In this document: one piece after another, positions 7,579-16,689 of the stretch
How positions within the stretch are numbered: position 1 is the first letter of the stretch
Layout of the letters: each line of letters begins with the position of its first letter
Assembly (NCBI GenBank): GCA_025934695.1
Contig: JAICWS010000005.1
Location: 82,206 to 146,205, forward strand
DNA length: 64,000 bases
Origin: Alphaproteobacteria bacterium
GTDB taxonomy: Bacteria; Pseudomonadota; Alphaproteobacteria; Micavibrionales; UBA2020
Reading direction: 5' to 3'
Position numbers and translations under genes: made by a program
The notes under the pieces: generated by a model
What the model was told of the DNA's origin: nothing
What the model saw: only the letters and a program-made list of their open reading frames with translations
Database searches by the model: none

Positions 7579-8220
7579 CTATTTCGATCCGGGAATGACG
7601 ACCTTCACCCCCACCGTCACACTGACCGACACCTTGTTGCCGTCCTTGTCGCGGGCGTCGTAGCGCTGGAGCGGCTCGGGACCGTCGTCAATGGCGACGG
7701 GGCCTTCCCATTGCAGGCAAGGGTCGAGATAAACCGCATCGCCGTCCTTGTCGCCAAAGATAAGCGCGTGGCGGCCGTTCATACTGGCGAGGCCGGCGGC
7801 AAAGATCCGTGCGGCATTGGGGACGCCGTTGAGTAGATCGTAGACCTCGACGCTCTTGAGGTGATTGCCGTCGATGTCGAACCAGCCGCTGTCGTTGATA
7901 TGCAGCGTGTCGACGCCGTTGCCGCCCTTGATGAACATCTGCGACGCATTCGCGTTCATGATCTCGATGGAGGCGACGCGGCGGCGCAGTTCGATGAATG
8001 GATCATAGTTGTGCTGGGCGCCAAGGTCGATGCCCGGACAGTCTTTCGACGGCATCGGCGGAACATCGAGCTTCGCCGCGGGCGCGTCGATGGCCTGAAG
8101 CTGCTGCAAGGGCGCGGCCGCCGCCGGCTTGGGCTGCGGCGGCATGTCTTCGGCGCGCGCGGCCGCGATGCCGGTCAGCAAGGCCAAGATTGCCAAGGCG
8201 GCGGTGAACGATTTGGTCAT
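7579..8220 (-). CDS. Secreted hypothetical protein (paralogue of the upstream gene)
   Basis: A 213-residue exported protein with a signal peptide (MTKSFTAALAILALLTGIAAARA). A Pro/Ala-rich linker (MPPQPKPAAAAP) leads to a domain starting CPGIDLGAQHNYDPF and ending in short beta-type strands (ARIFAAGLASMNGRHALIFGD, AVYLDPCLQWEGPVAID, SVSVTVGVKVVIPG). Two conserved Cys may form a disulfide. The same domain is in the gene upstream, which overlaps its start by four bases (ATGA), so the pair is translationally coupled. I do not recognise the family. Confidence 0.75.
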   Translation of the reverse strand: MTKSFTAALAILALLTGIAAARAEDMPPQPKPAAAAPLQQLQAIDAPAAKLDVPPMPSKDCPGIDLGAQHNYDPFIELRRRVASIEIMNANASQMFIKGGNGVDTLHINDSGWFDIDGNHLKSVEVYDLLNGVPNAARIFAAGLASMNGRHALIFGDKDGDAVYLDPCLQWEGPVAIDDGPEPLQRYDARDKDGNKVSVSVTVGVKVVIPGSK

Positions 8221-9029
8221 GGTCTCTTCTTTCCCGCCGGTTTCACGACCTGCACGCCATCCGTCACGCTGACCGAGGCGGGATTGCCCTGCGAGTCATG
8301 GGCGTCATAGCGCAACATGGGCTCCGCGCCATCCTCGATGGCGATCGGATCGTTCCATTCGAGGCAGGGGTCGAGATAAAGCTGATCGGCCCTATCGCCG
8401 ATGATAATGGCATGGCGGCCATCGATGCTCATCAGCGCCGGCGCGCTTAAGTACAGGCGGTTCGGCGCATCATTGCGGATGTCGTAAATACCCATGCCGG
8501 TGATGCTGATGCCGTCCATGTGCAGGTCGCCGCCCGCCTTGTCCTTGTAAAGGTCGAAGCCGCTCCCCCTGAGCGACATTTTCACGGTCGGGCTCGTCGC
8601 CATGACGAATGTATTGCGCGGCTTTTTGTTTTCGACGAAAGGATCATAGTTATGCTGCGCGCCGAGGTTGACGCCGGAACAGTTCTCGGCTTCCATCGGC
8701 GTCTCGTCCGCTTTTTGCTGTTTCTCCGCTGTGGGATTATCCACTTCCTGCAATTCCTTGATGGCCGCGTCGCCCGGCGCGATCGCTTCAGGTGAGTTAT
8801 CCGGCAGGCTGTCCGGCTCTACTTCAGCGGGCTTCGGCTGTGGTGGCATGCCGTCGGTTGCCCGCAAGGCGGACGTCTCAGGCGCCTGTTCGTGGACAGT
8901 CTCCTGCACCGGCCGGCGCTTCGACGATGTCGTCTCATCGGAACTGGAAAATTCCTTGAGGACGAGCGGCGTCACCAGGATGGCTCCCAAAAGGACCAGG
9001 ATCAGCAATATGTCGCGGACGATTTTCAT
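8217..9029 (-). CDS. Membrane-anchored hypothetical protein (paralogue of the next gene)
   Basis: A 270-residue protein with one N-terminal membrane helix (IVRDILLILVLLGAILVTPLVL), a long polar, Pro/Glu-rich linker (about residues 30-115), and a C-terminal domain shared with the downstream gene: GVNLGAQHNYDPF, NRLYLSAPALMSIDGRHAIIIGD, LYLDPCLEWNDPIAIEDGAEPMLRYDA. I use the ATG giving MKIVRDILL rather than one 22 residues earlier because the helix then sits at the N-terminus; the ribosome site is weak for both. The shared domain is probably periplasmic; its role is unknown. Confidence 0.72.
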   Translation of the reverse strand: MKIVRDILLILVLLGAILVTPLVLKEFSSSDETTSSKRRPVQETVHEQAPETSALRATDGMPPQPKPAEVEPDSLPDNSPEAIAPGDAAIKELQEVDNPTAEKQQKADETPMEAENCSGVNLGAQHNYDPFVENKKPRNTFVMATSPTVKMSLRGSGFDLYKDKAGGDLHMDGISITGMGIYDIRNDAPNRLYLSAPALMSIDGRHAIIIGDRADQLYLDPCLEWNDPIAIEDGAEPMLRYDAHDSQGNPASVSVTDGVQVVKPAGKKRP

Positions 9030-9125
9030 GGTGCTCAAGATACTCCGCGCCCTCTCACTGGCGCAATCAAGTGCTGTCGTTATTCGCTGCCGCATTCAGG
9101 GAGCTTTAAGGCCATCATCTTTTTT

Positions 9126-9144
9126 ATTGATTATGTTAATCAAT
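9126..9144. promoter_or_regulatory. Palindromic operator candidate over the -35 box
   Basis: ATTGATTA-tgt-TAATCAAT is a perfect inverted repeat with eight-base arms and covers the -35 hexamer of the first mini-protein gene. The seven-base gap between TTGAT and ATCAA does not fit an FNR box. The regulator is unknown. Confidence 0.5.
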
Positions 9145-9155
9145 TCTGCTATGGT
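9127..9155 (+). promoter_or_regulatory. Promoter of the first mini-protein gene
   Basis: TTGATT, 17 bases, TATGGT, about 28 bases before the ATG. The -35 region TTGATTATG is repeated at 9464 before the second mini-protein gene. Confidence 0.6.
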
Positions 9156-9183
9156 CCGCGCGGAATCAAACAGGAGTTCAAAA

Positions 9184-9345
9184 ATGGCACCTTTCTTCAT
9201 GGACGTCTGGATGGAAACGGCGTCGGAGAATCAGGCGAGAGCCACCGTAAAGTCGGAGAAGAAGACGCTCTTTTTCATCCCTTCGAACGATGACATCCTC
9301 GGCAAAACAGACTGGCAGAAAACCGCCCGCGCCGAACAGGCCTGA
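9184..9345 (+). CDS. 53-residue mini-protein, tandem copy 1
   Basis: Encodes a 53-residue protein beginning MAPFFMDVWMETA with a P-S-N-D-D motif at residues 33-37. A strong ribosome site (AGGAG, eight bases upstream) and a well-formed promoter make expression likely. It resembles the 53-residue protein 195 bases downstream (same length, PF near the start, PxNDD at the same place), so the two look like an old tandem duplication. The DNA is more AT-rich than its surroundings. No domain is recognised. Confidence 0.6.
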   Translation: MAPFFMDVWMETASENQARATVKSEKKTLFFIPSNDDILGKTDWQKTARAEQA

Positions 9346-9355
9346 TTTTAACTTC

Positions 9356-9398
9356 GAATAAATATCAATTATTTCAATGTAGTAATTGATATTTATTC
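9356..9398. repeat. Perfect AT-rich hairpin, 16-base arms
   Basis: GAATAAATATCAATTA (9356-9371), an 11-base loop, and its exact complement (9383-9398), followed by a T-rich stretch. It may end the first mini-protein transcript, though the stem is almost purely AT, unlike a normal Rho-independent terminator. A protein-binding or processing role is possible. Confidence 0.6.
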
Positions 9399-9463
9399 AT
9401 GTTTTTCTTTAATTAAAGCATCACATGAAGGGATGGCGCTAAGCCATTCGGGTCATTTTCCAT

Positions 9464-9492
9464 TTGATTATGAAAAAATTCTATGCTACGTT
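9464..9492 (+). promoter_or_regulatory. Promoter of the second mini-protein gene
   Basis: TTGATT, 17 bases, TACGTT, about 48 bases before the ATG. Shares TTGATTATG with the promoter at 9127 but lacks that site's palindrome. Confidence 0.5.
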
Positions 9493-9540
9493 AAGCACGT
9501 TCCATTAATACATTTTAACGATTTCAGGAGTGACCAATTT

Positions 9541-9702
9541 ATGGTGCCGTTTATGAAGACCTCTGCCGAGATTCATATCCAGAAGGCAAAGGCTGTTTCC
9601 CATGACCTGGAGATGCTGCAGCACTTCCACATGCCCGCCAACGATGACAGATACAGTGTCACCTACTACGGCGCGCCGGAAACCAAAGCCTCGAACGACT
9701 AA
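9541..9702 (+). CDS. 53-residue mini-protein, tandem copy 2
   Basis: A 53-residue protein beginning MVPFMKTSAEIHIQKAK with P-A-N-D-D at residues 32-36, matching copy 1 in length and motif position. AGGAG lies ten bases before the ATG. A longer frame opens at 9433, but the promoter and ribosome site point to the later start. A strong terminator follows at once. The helical, charged first half and the polar tail suggest a small soluble protein; function unknown. Confidence 0.6.
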   Translation: MVPFMKTSAEIHIQKAKAVSHDLEMLQHFHMPANDDRYSVTYYGAPETKASND

Positions 9703-9715
9703 CACAAGTTTCAAT

Positions 9716-9748
9716 AAAAAAGCCCGGCTTCGCAGCCGGGCTTTTTTT
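9716..9748. terminator. Bidirectional Rho-independent terminator
   Basis: Stem AGCCCGGCT / AGCCGGGCT with a four-base loop (TCGC), flanked by A-run on the left and T-run on the right, so it can end both the mini-protein transcript and the convergent metE transcript. Confidence 0.92.
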
Positions 9749-9762
9749 GATTTTGGCAGCCC

Positions 9763-12051
9763 CTACTCCGCCGCCACGGCAAGGCCGCGCATGGATTTCG
9801 CGGCGCCGACCATGTTGCGCAGGCATTGTTTGGTCTCTTCCCATTTGCGGGTCTTGAGGCCGCAGTCGGGATTGACCCAGATCTGGTCGGCTTTGAGGAC
9901 CTTCGCCGCCTTTTTCAGGAGCGCTTCCATTTCCGACTGCGGAACGACGCGGGGGGAATGGATGTCATAGACGCCGGGGCCGATTTCGTTCGGATATTTG
10001 AAATCGACGAAGGCATCGAGCAGTTCCATCTGCGAACGCGAGGTTTCGATCGAGATCACGTCGGCGTCGAGCTCGGCGACCGCCTCGATGATGTCGTTGA
10101 ACTCGGCATAGCACATGTGGGTGTGGATCTGCGTCTCGTCCTTCACGCCCGAGGCCGTGATGCGGAAGGCATCGACCGCCCAGCGCAGGTAATCTTTCCA
10201 ATTCTTCTGGCGCAGCGGCAGGCCTTCGCGCACCGCAGGCTCGTCGATCTGGATCACCTTGATGCCGGCCTTTTCGAGGTCGGTGACCTCATCACGCAGC
10301 GCGAGCGCGATCTGCTTGGCCGTTTCGGAACGCGGCTGGTCGTCGCGCACGAAGGACCATTGCAGGATGGTGACGGGTCCCGTCAGCATGCCTTTCATCG
10401 GGCGCTTGGTGAGGCTCTGGGCGTATTTCGACCATTCGACCGTCATGGGTTTCGGGCGCGCGACGTCGCCGAAGATGATCGGCGGCTTCACGTAGCGGGA
10501 GCCATAGCTTTGCACCCATCCGAACTTGGTGAAGATATAGCCGCTCATCTGTTCGCCGAAATATTCGACCATGTCGTTGCGCTCGGCCTCGCCATGGACG
10601 AAGACGTCGATGCCGAGGTCTTCCTGGATCTCGACGCAGTTCTTGATTTCCTTTTTCAGGAAATCGTTGTACTGCGCTTCGGTGATCTTGCCCGACTTGA
10701 ATTCCGCGCGGTGGTGGCGAATTTCCGGGGTCTGCGGGAAAGAACCGATGGTCGTGGTCGGGAACAAGGGCAGGTTCAAGGCCTTGCGCTGGGCCACGAT
10801 GCGCTTGTCGAAGGCGCTCTTGCGGTTCAGCATCGCAGCCGTGACCGCCTTGGCGCGGTCCTTCACCTGCTGGTTATGGATGCGCCTGGAGACTTTGCGG
10901 TCGGCGGCGGCGCTGTCGCTTTCGCGGAACGCTTCCTTCACCTCGTTCATTTCGCCGTCGGCGGCTTCGGCCAGCGCCGCGACTTCGTGCAGCTTCTGCT
11001 TCGCGAAGGCGAGCCAGGTCTTCACCTCGCCGTCCAGCGATTTTTCGCTGTCGAGGTCGACCGGGGTGTGCAGCAGCGAGCAACTGGGCGCGACGAAGAT
11101 ATAATCCTTGCCGTGCGCCTTCACCGCCTTCTGCACGATTTTCAGGGTTTCGGATAGGTTGTTGCGCCAGATGTTGCGGCCGTCGACGACGCCCAGCGAA
11201 ATCACCTGGTCCTTGCGGGCGGCTTTGAGCGCGGCATCCAGTTGCTGCGGTGCGCGGACGAGGTCGATGTGCACGCCCGCCACGGGCAGGCCGAAGACGG
11301 CTTCGAGATTGTCGCCCAGCTCGTCGAAATAGGTCGCGACGAGAAGCTTGAGCTTCGGCGAAACCTTCGACAGCCTGTCATAGGCTTTCTTCAGCGCGTC
11401 GCGCGCGGCATTCGGCTGGTCGAGGACGAAGCAGGGCTCGTCGATCTGCACCCATTCGGCACCCGCCGCCGCGAGTTTGCCCAGGATCTGTTCGTACACG
11501 GGCAGCAGCTTGTCGAGGAGCGTCAGTGCGTCGCCGCCGTCCTTCATCTTGCCGAGCAGCAGGAACGACACGGGGCCCAAAAGAACCGGCCGCGTGGTGA
11601 TGCCCATGTCCTTCGCTTCCTCGAAAGCCACCATCGGGCGGTCGCCGGACAGTTTGAAAGCCTGGTCCTTCGAGAACTCAGGAACGATGTAATGGTAGTT
11701 GGTGTCGAACCACTTGGTCATTTCCATCGCGCCGACTTTTTCGTTGCCGCGCGCCATGGCGAAGAAAGTGTCGATGTCGACATTGCTCTTGCCGTCCCAG
11801 CCGTAACGGGCCGGCACCGCGCCCACGAGCACCGCGGTCGCCAGCACATGATCGTAATAGGTGAAGTCGTTCGAGGGGATATGGTCGAGGTCGGCGTCCA
11901 GCTGCATCTGCCAGTTGATGCGGCGCAGCTCCGCGCCCACTTTATACAGCTCGTCTTTCGAAATGCCTTTCGACCAGTAGCTTTCCAGCGCCTTCTTCAG
12001 TTCGCGCTTCGCGCCGATGCGGGGAAACCCCAGGTTCGTTGCTAATACCAT
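9763..12051 (-). CDS. metE: Cobalamin-independent methionine synthase
   Basis: Transfers the methyl group of 5-methyltetrahydrofolate (triglutamate) to homocysteine to make methionine; cytoplasmic, zinc-dependent. At 762 residues it has full family length. The N-terminal barrel begins LGFPRIGAKRELKKALESYW; the catalytic barrel carries PTTTIGSFPQT, HGEAERNDMVEYFGE, IDEPA, the zinc-ligand HMCYAEF (His-x-Cys) and the late zinc Cys in NPDCGLKTR. It follows metF by 13 bases on the same strand, so substrate supply and methyl transfer are encoded together. No cobalamin or SAM riboswitch is evident upstream. Confidence 0.97.
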   Translation of the reverse strand: MVLATNLGFPRIGAKRELKKALESYWSKGISKDELYKVGAELRRINWQMQLDADLDHIPSNDFTYYDHVLATAVLVGAVPARYGWDGKSNVDIDTFFAMARGNEKVGAMEMTKWFDTNYHYIVPEFSKDQAFKLSGDRPMVAFEEAKDMGITTRPVLLGPVSFLLLGKMKDGGDALTLLDKLLPVYEQILGKLAAAGAEWVQIDEPCFVLDQPNAARDALKKAYDRLSKVSPKLKLLVATYFDELGDNLEAVFGLPVAGVHIDLVRAPQQLDAALKAARKDQVISLGVVDGRNIWRNNLSETLKIVQKAVKAHGKDYIFVAPSCSLLHTPVDLDSEKSLDGEVKTWLAFAKQKLHEVAALAEAADGEMNEVKEAFRESDSAAADRKVSRRIHNQQVKDRAKAVTAAMLNRKSAFDKRIVAQRKALNLPLFPTTTIGSFPQTPEIRHHRAEFKSGKITEAQYNDFLKKEIKNCVEIQEDLGIDVFVHGEAERNDMVEYFGEQMSGYIFTKFGWVQSYGSRYVKPPIIFGDVARPKPMTVEWSKYAQSLTKRPMKGMLTGPVTILQWSFVRDDQPRSETAKQIALALRDEVTDLEKAGIKVIQIDEPAVREGLPLRQKNWKDYLRWAVDAFRITASGVKDETQIHTHMCYAEFNDIIEAVAELDADVISIETSRSQMELLDAFVDFKYPNEIGPGVYDIHSPRVVPQSEMEALLKKAAKVLKADQIWVNPDCGLKTRKWEETKQCLRNMVGAAKSMRGLAVAAE

Positions 12052-12064
12052 GACTGTGCTCCTT

Positions 12065-12994
12065 CTAAGCAGCTATTTGTTGAATATTCTTCGACCGCAT
12101 GCCCAGCATGTGGCAGATGGCGAGGGCGAGTTCGGCGCGGTTGAGGGTGTAGAAATGGAACTGCCGCACGCCTTCCTCGTGAAGGACGCGGCATTGCTCG
12201 GACGCGACGGTCGCGGCGACGAGTTCGCGCGTTTTCGGATGATCGTCGAGGCCTTCGAACAGCGTCACCATCCAGCGCGGGATGCGCGCGCCGCATTTCT
12301 CCGCGAATTCGATGGTCTTGCTGAAATTGATGATCGGCAGGATGCCAGGCACGATCGGCACGTTGATGCCCGCGGCGACCGCGCGGTCGCGGAAAGCCAG
12401 GAATTTTTCCGGGTTCATGAAGAACTGGGAAATAATGCGGTCCGCGCCTGCATCCACCTTTCGCTTTAGATGCAGCAGGTCCATCTGGGAATTCAGCGCT
12501 TCCGGATGGCCTTCCGGGTATCCCGCGACGCTGATTTCGAAGGGCTTGAACTTCTTTAATCCGTCGACAAGGTCGCAGGCATATTCATAGCCGCCGGGCG
12601 TGGACACATATTTGCCGACATTGCCGGGCGGATCGCCGCGCAGGGCCACGATATGCCGGACGCCCACGTCCCAATAGCTGGACACGATCTCTTCGATCTC
12701 TTCCTTCGTATGGCCAATGCAGGTCAGATGCGCCGCCACCGGCAGGCCGCTGCGGGTCTGCACCTGGGTGACGATTTCATGCGTGCGGGTGCGCGTGGAG
12801 CCGCCCGCGCCGTACGTGACGGAAACGAATTTGGGATGGAGCGGATGCAATAGCTCAAACGACGACCACAGCGTCTCTTCCATTTTGGCGGTCTTGGGCG
12901 GAAAAAATTCGAAGCTGACGGTGAGGTCGCTGTCCTGCGGCATGATGAACGGCAGACGCATCATCCCCTTCTTGTCGTTCTGCTCTGTAGCCAT
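12065..12994 (-). CDS. metF: Methylenetetrahydrofolate reductase
   Basis: FAD enzyme reducing 5,10-methylene- to 5-methyltetrahydrofolate, the methyl donor for MetE directly downstream. The product is 309 residues, close to the usual bacterial length. It has the beta-alpha barrel start VSFEFFPPKT with the catalytic-type Glu, the T-x-G-A-G-G-S-T loop, HLTCIGHTKEE, ALRGDPPG, and the DRIISQFFMNPEKF motif. I start at MATEQNDKKG; a longer frame reaches 13084 but has no ribosome site I trust. Divergent from hppD. Confidence 0.95.
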   Translation of the reverse strand: MATEQNDKKGMMRLPFIMPQDSDLTVSFEFFPPKTAKMEETLWSSFELLHPLHPKFVSVTYGAGGSTRTRTHEIVTQVQTRSGLPVAAHLTCIGHTKEEIEEIVSSYWDVGVRHIVALRGDPPGNVGKYVSTPGGYEYACDLVDGLKKFKPFEISVAGYPEGHPEALNSQMDLLHLKRKVDAGADRIISQFFMNPEKFLAFRDRAVAAGINVPIVPGILPIINFSKTIEFAEKCGARIPRWMVTLFEGLDDHPKTRELVAATVASEQCRVLHEEGVRQFHFYTLNRAELALAICHMLGMRSKNIQQIAA

Positions 12995-13175
12995 AAATGG
13001 TGTCTGCCGCCGTATTATCACAACCCGGGGAGTAATCTTAACGCCAAAATCTTCAAAGCCAAGCCCAAATGTCCAGAAAAACAAGGGATTTGGCGCGCAA
13101 TTGTCAGAGTCCCGGGCTTGAAATCGCCCTTGAAAACATCAATACTAGCCGCAGTTCATTTATATGGAGTAGATC

Positions 13176-14261
13176 ATGGCCGACCTGTTTGAAAACCCGA
13201 TGGGGACAGATGGTTTTGAATTCGTGGAATATTCCCACGTCGAACCGGAAAAGCTCGAAAAGCTGTTCGCGGAGCTGGGCTTCAAAAAGACCGGCACCCA
13301 CAAGTCCAAAAAGGTCACGCTCTGGCAGCAGGGCGACATCAACTTCATCCTGAACGCAGAGCCCGCTGCGGTGGAATTCGCGCGTCAGCGTCACGGCGGA
13401 GGCGCCATCGCCATGGCTTTCCGGGTCAAAGACGCCCAGAAAGCGCTGAAGCACGCGGTCTCGAAAGGCTGCAAGGAAATCAAGGGCAAGGTCGGCCCGG
13501 GCGAGCTTTCCATCCCCGCCATCGAAGGCATCGGCGGCTCGGTTTTGTATCTCGTCGACAAATACGGCCCCAAGGGCTCGATCTACGAGGTCGACTTCAA
13601 CCTGACCGACAAGGCGCCGAACAAGGGCGCGGGCCTCACCTATCTCGACCACCTCACGCATAACGTCAATCGCGGCAACATGGCGAAATGGGCGGATTTT
13701 TACACCGACCTCTTCAACTTCCGCGAAATTCGCTACTTCGACATCGAAGGCAAGCTGACGGGCCTGAAATCCAAGGCCATGACCTCTCCTTGCGGCAAGA
13801 TCCGCATTCCGATCAACGAGTCTTCAGACGACAAGTCGCAGATCGAGGAATTTCTCAAGCGTTACGGCGGCGAAGGCATCCAGCATATCGCGCTCGGCAC
13901 CGCGAACATCTATGACACGGTCATCGAGTTGCAGAAGCGGGGCATCGACTTCCAGGCCACGCTCGACACCTACTACGCGAAACTGGACAAGCGCGTGCCG
14001 AACCATGGCGAAGACACGAAGAAGCTGCAGGATCTCAACATCCTGCTCGACGGCGCGCCGACCAAGGGCCAGGGCATCCTGCTCCAGATATTCACCAAGG
14101 ACGCCATCGGCCCGATCTTCTACGAAATCATCCAGCGCAAGGGCAACGAAGGCTTCGGCGAGGGCAACTTCCAGGCCCTGTTTGAATCGCTGGAGGACGA
14201 CCAGATCCGCCGCGGCGTGCTGACAGACGATGGAAAGAAAGCCGGCAAGAAGGCTTCCTGA
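13176..14261 (+). CDS. hppD: 4-Hydroxyphenylpyruvate dioxygenase
   Basis: Converts 4-hydroxyphenylpyruvate to homogentisate, the second step of tyrosine breakdown. The product is 361 residues, the normal bacterial length, with two vicinal-oxygen-chelate domains. The iron ligands can be placed by motif: the first His in YLDHLTHNV (about residue 155), the second in GIQHIAL (about 234), and the Glu in [11 protein letters not shown] (about 314). GGAG lies eight bases before the ATG. It heads a plus-strand operon with hmgA two bases later and fahA beyond. The Lys/Ala tail (GKKAGKKAS) is short and unusual. Confidence 0.97.
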   Translation: MADLFENPMGTDGFEFVEYSHVEPEKLEKLFAELGFKKTGTHKSKKVTLWQQGDINFILNAEPAAVEFARQRHGGGAIAMAFRVKDAQKALKHAVSKGCKEIKGKVGPGELSIPAIEGIGGSVLYLVDKYGPKGSIYEVDFNLTDKAPNKGAGLTYLDHLTHNVNRGNMAKWADFYTDLFNFREIRYFDIEGKLTGLKSKAMTSPCGKIRIPINESSDDKSQIEEFLKRYGGEGIQHIALGTANIYDTVIELQKRGIDFQATLDTYYAKLDKRVPNHGEDTKKLQDLNILLDGAPTKGQGILLQIFTKDAIGPIFYEIIQRKGNEGFGEGNFQALFESLEDDQIRRGVLTDDGKKAGKKAS

Positions 14262-14263
14262 CC

Positions 14264-15541
14264 ATGGCGCTCCAGTACCAGTCCGGCTTCGGCAACGAAT
14301 TCGAAACCGAAGCGATGCCCGGTGCCCTGCCGCGCCGGCAGAACTCCCCGCAAAAACCTCCCTTCGGCCTTTATGCCGAGCAGCTGAGCGGCGCGCCTTT
14401 TACGGTGCCGCAGAAAAACCAGCTGCGCTCGTGGCTCTACCGCATCCTGCCCTCGGTCAAGCAGGGGCCTTTTAAATCTTACAAACAGTTTAGGCAAGGC
14501 GCGGATTCAGCGACGCCCAACCAGATGCGCTGGGACCCGTTGCCGATGCCGAAGAGGAAAACCGATCTCGTCGATGGCGTGGTGACGATGGCCCATGGCG
14601 GCGACGCTCACAGCTGGACGGGCCTCGGCGTGCATCGCTACGCGATCAACGTCTCGATGCAGAAGCGTTTCTTTTATGACGCGGACGGTGAATTGCTGTT
14701 CGTGCCCGAGCAGGGCGGCCTGACCTTCCGCACGGAGTTGGGTGTCTTGTCGGCCGTGCCCGGCGAGATCGCGGTCATTCCGCGTGGCGTCAAATTCGCG
14801 GTCGACGTGCAGGACAAGACGGCGCGCGGCTATATCTGCGAGAATTACGGCGCGCCCTTCGTATTGCCCGATCTCGGCCCCATCGGCAGCAACGGCTTGG
14901 CCGCGCCGCGGCATTTCCTCTACCCCGTCGCGGCATTCGAGGACAAGAAAGGCGCGTTCGAACTGATCGCGAAGTTCGACGGCTCGCTCTGGAGCGCGAA
15001 GACCGACCATTCGCCGCTCAATGTCGTCGCCTGGCACGGCAATTATGCGCCGTATAAATACGACCTGTCGCAATTCATGGCAATCAACACGGTCAGCTTC
15101 GACCATGCCGACCCTTCGATCTTCACCGTCCTGACCTCGCCGTCGGGCGCGCCCGGCGTCGCGAACGTCGATTTTGTCATCTTCCCGCCGCGCTGGTCGG
15201 TCGCCGAGCATACCTTCCGTCCGCCCTATTTCCACCGCAACATCATGAGCGAGTTCATGGGCCTCGTAACGGGCGTCTATGACGCCAAGGGAAGCGGCGG
15301 CTTCGTGCCGGGCGGCTGTTCGCTCCACAACTGCATGTCGGCCCACGGCCCCGACGCGGGCGTGGTGGAGGCCGCCATGAACGCCGATCTGAAACCCGCC
15401 TATATGAAGGATACGCTCGCCTTCATGTTCGAATCCCGCTACATCATGCGGCCCACCCCCATCGCGCTAAAAAGCGGGCTGCAAAAAGACTATTACAAAT
15501 GCTGGCAGGACATGCCGAAGATGTTTGGTATCAAGACATAA
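14264..15541 (+). CDS. hmgA: Homogentisate 1,2-dioxygenase
   Basis: Iron enzyme opening the homogentisate ring to 4-maleylacetoacetate. It is 425 residues. The start [19 protein letters not shown] is the family signature. The C-terminal cupin carries the iron ligands ([15 protein letters not shown] and the later [10 protein letters not shown] region). Only two bases separate it from hppD, so it is likely translated by coupling. No maleylacetoacetate isomerase gene lies between it and fahA. A palindrome pair fills the gap after it. Confidence 0.97.
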   Translation: MALQYQSGFGNEFETEAMPGALPRRQNSPQKPPFGLYAEQLSGAPFTVPQKNQLRSWLYRILPSVKQGPFKSYKQFRQGADSATPNQMRWDPLPMPKRKTDLVDGVVTMAHGGDAHSWTGLGVHRYAINVSMQKRFFYDADGELLFVPEQGGLTFRTELGVLSAVPGEIAVIPRGVKFAVDVQDKTARGYICENYGAPFVLPDLGPIGSNGLAAPRHFLYPVAAFEDKKGAFELIAKFDGSLWSAKTDHSPLNVVAWHGNYAPYKYDLSQFMAINTVSFDHADPSIFTVLTSPSGAPGVANVDFVIFPPRWSVAEHTFRPPYFHRNIMSEFMGLVTGVYDAKGSGGFVPGGCSLHNCMSAHGPDAGVVEAAMNADLKPAYMKDTLAFMFESRYIMRPTPIALKSGLQKDYYKCWQDMPKMFGIKT

Positions 15542-15550
15542 CCTCTCATT

Positions 15551-15649
15551 TGTCATTCCGAGCGAAGCGAGGAATCTTCCCAAGGCGCAAAAATATCGGT
15601 AAAAGTCATTATGGACCACCGAAGATCCCTCGCTGCGCTCGGGATGACA
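15551..15649. repeat. Family B paired palindrome
   Basis: TGTCATTCCGAGCGAAGCGA and its near-complement (CTCGCTGCGCTCGGGATGACA) around a spacer of about 45 bases. It lies inside the tyrosine operon between hmgA and fahA, so if transcribed through it could form a stable RNA stem. Confidence 0.8.
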
Positions 15650-15669
15650 TTGAATTTAGGAGATAGAAG

Positions 15670-16686
15670 ATGAAACTCGCTTCCTTGAAACACGGCCGCG
15701 ACGGGCGGCTGGTGGTTGTGACGCAGGATCTCGCGCAATGCGCGCCGGCGGAAAAGGTGGCCCCGACGCTGCAGGCGGCGCTGGACGACTGGGCCACGGT
15801 GCAGCCGAAGCTGGAACACCTGGCCCACGACCTCGAACAGGGCCGCGCGAAGGATGCGATGCCGTTTTATCCGAAGCTCTGCGCCTCGCCCCTGCCCCGC
15901 GCCTATCAGTGGGCGGACGGCAGCGCTTACGTGAACCACGTCGAGCTCGTGCGCAAGGCGCGCGGCGCGGAAATGCCGGAAAGCTTCTGGACCGATCCGC
16001 TGATGTATCAGGGCGGCTCCGACACCTTCCTGTCGCCGACAGACGACATCGCCTTCGCCGACGAAGCCTGGGGCATCGATTTCGAAGGCGAAGTCGCGGT
16101 CATCACCGGCGACGTGCCGATGGGCACCCCCACTGAAGACGCCGGGCAATACATCCGCCTGCTCATGCTGGTGAACGATGTGACGTTGCGCGCGGTCGCG
16201 GCGCCTGAACTGGCCAAAGGCTTCGGTTTCTACCAGTCCAAGCCCTCGTCCGCCTTCTCGCCCGTCGCGATTACGCCGGATGAGCTCGGCGACAAGTGGA
16301 GAGATTACAAAGTCCACCTGCCGCTCCTTACCAGATGGAACGGCGATAAATTCGGCGCGCCTGAAGCGGGCGTCGACATGGTCTTCAGCTTCGCGCAGCT
16401 GATCGCGCACGCGGCGAAAACACGCCCCCTCGCGGCCGGAACCATCATCGGTTCGGGCACCATCTCGAACAAGGACCGGAGCAAGGGCCATGCCTGCATC
16501 GTCGAGAAACGCATGCTCGAAAAAATCGAGCAGGGCGAAAGCAAGACGCGTTTCATGAAGTTCGGCGATACGATCAAAATCGAAATGCTGGACGCGCATG
16601 GGAAATCGATCTTCGGCGCCATCGACCAGAAGGTCGCCAAGTACACCTATGAAGCCACCGCGCCCAAGAAGGCGGCGGCGGGGTAA
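15670..16686 (+). CDS. fahA: Fumarylacetoacetate hydrolase family protein
   Basis: Probably fumarylacetoacetase, splitting fumarylacetoacetate to fumarate and acetoacetate, the last step of tyrosine breakdown. A short N-terminal part (residues 1-75) precedes the FAH domain, with FWTDPLMYQGGSDTFLSPTDDI and the metal-site GIDFEGEVAVITGDVP (acidic ligands), and the late KGHACIVEKR. TAGGAGATAGAAG precedes the ATG. At 338 residues it resembles the shorter bacterial type rather than the 420-residue eukaryotic enzyme. Position after hppD-hmgA supports the assignment. Confidence 0.92.
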   Translation: MKLASLKHGRDGRLVVVTQDLAQCAPAEKVAPTLQAALDDWATVQPKLEHLAHDLEQGRAKDAMPFYPKLCASPLPRAYQWADGSAYVNHVELVRKARGAEMPESFWTDPLMYQGGSDTFLSPTDDIAFADEAWGIDFEGEVAVITGDVPMGTPTEDAGQYIRLLMLVNDVTLRAVAAPELAKGFGFYQSKPSSAFSPVAITPDELGDKWRDYKVHLPLLTRWNGDKFGAPEAGVDMVFSFAQLIAHAAKTRPLAAGTIIGSGTISNKDRSKGHACIVEKRMLEKIEQGESKTRFMKFGDTIKIEMLDAHGKSIFGAIDQKVAKYTYEATAPKKAAAG

Positions 16687-16689
16687 TTT

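Noticed and set aside
9126..9144. FNR-type box over the mini-protein promoter
   Set aside because: The half-sites TTGAT and ATCAA are seven bases apart; FNR sites have four.
9826..11157. A 443-codon open frame on the plus strand opposite metE
   Set aside because: It is the antisense frame of a strongly conserved gene, has no ribosome site and codes a His/Arg/Asp-biased protein typical of a shadow frame.
12995..13175. SAM or SAH riboswitch before metF
   Set aside because: I could not find the conserved core sequences of SAM-II or SAH riboswitches; only a small GGGC/GCCC hairpin is present.
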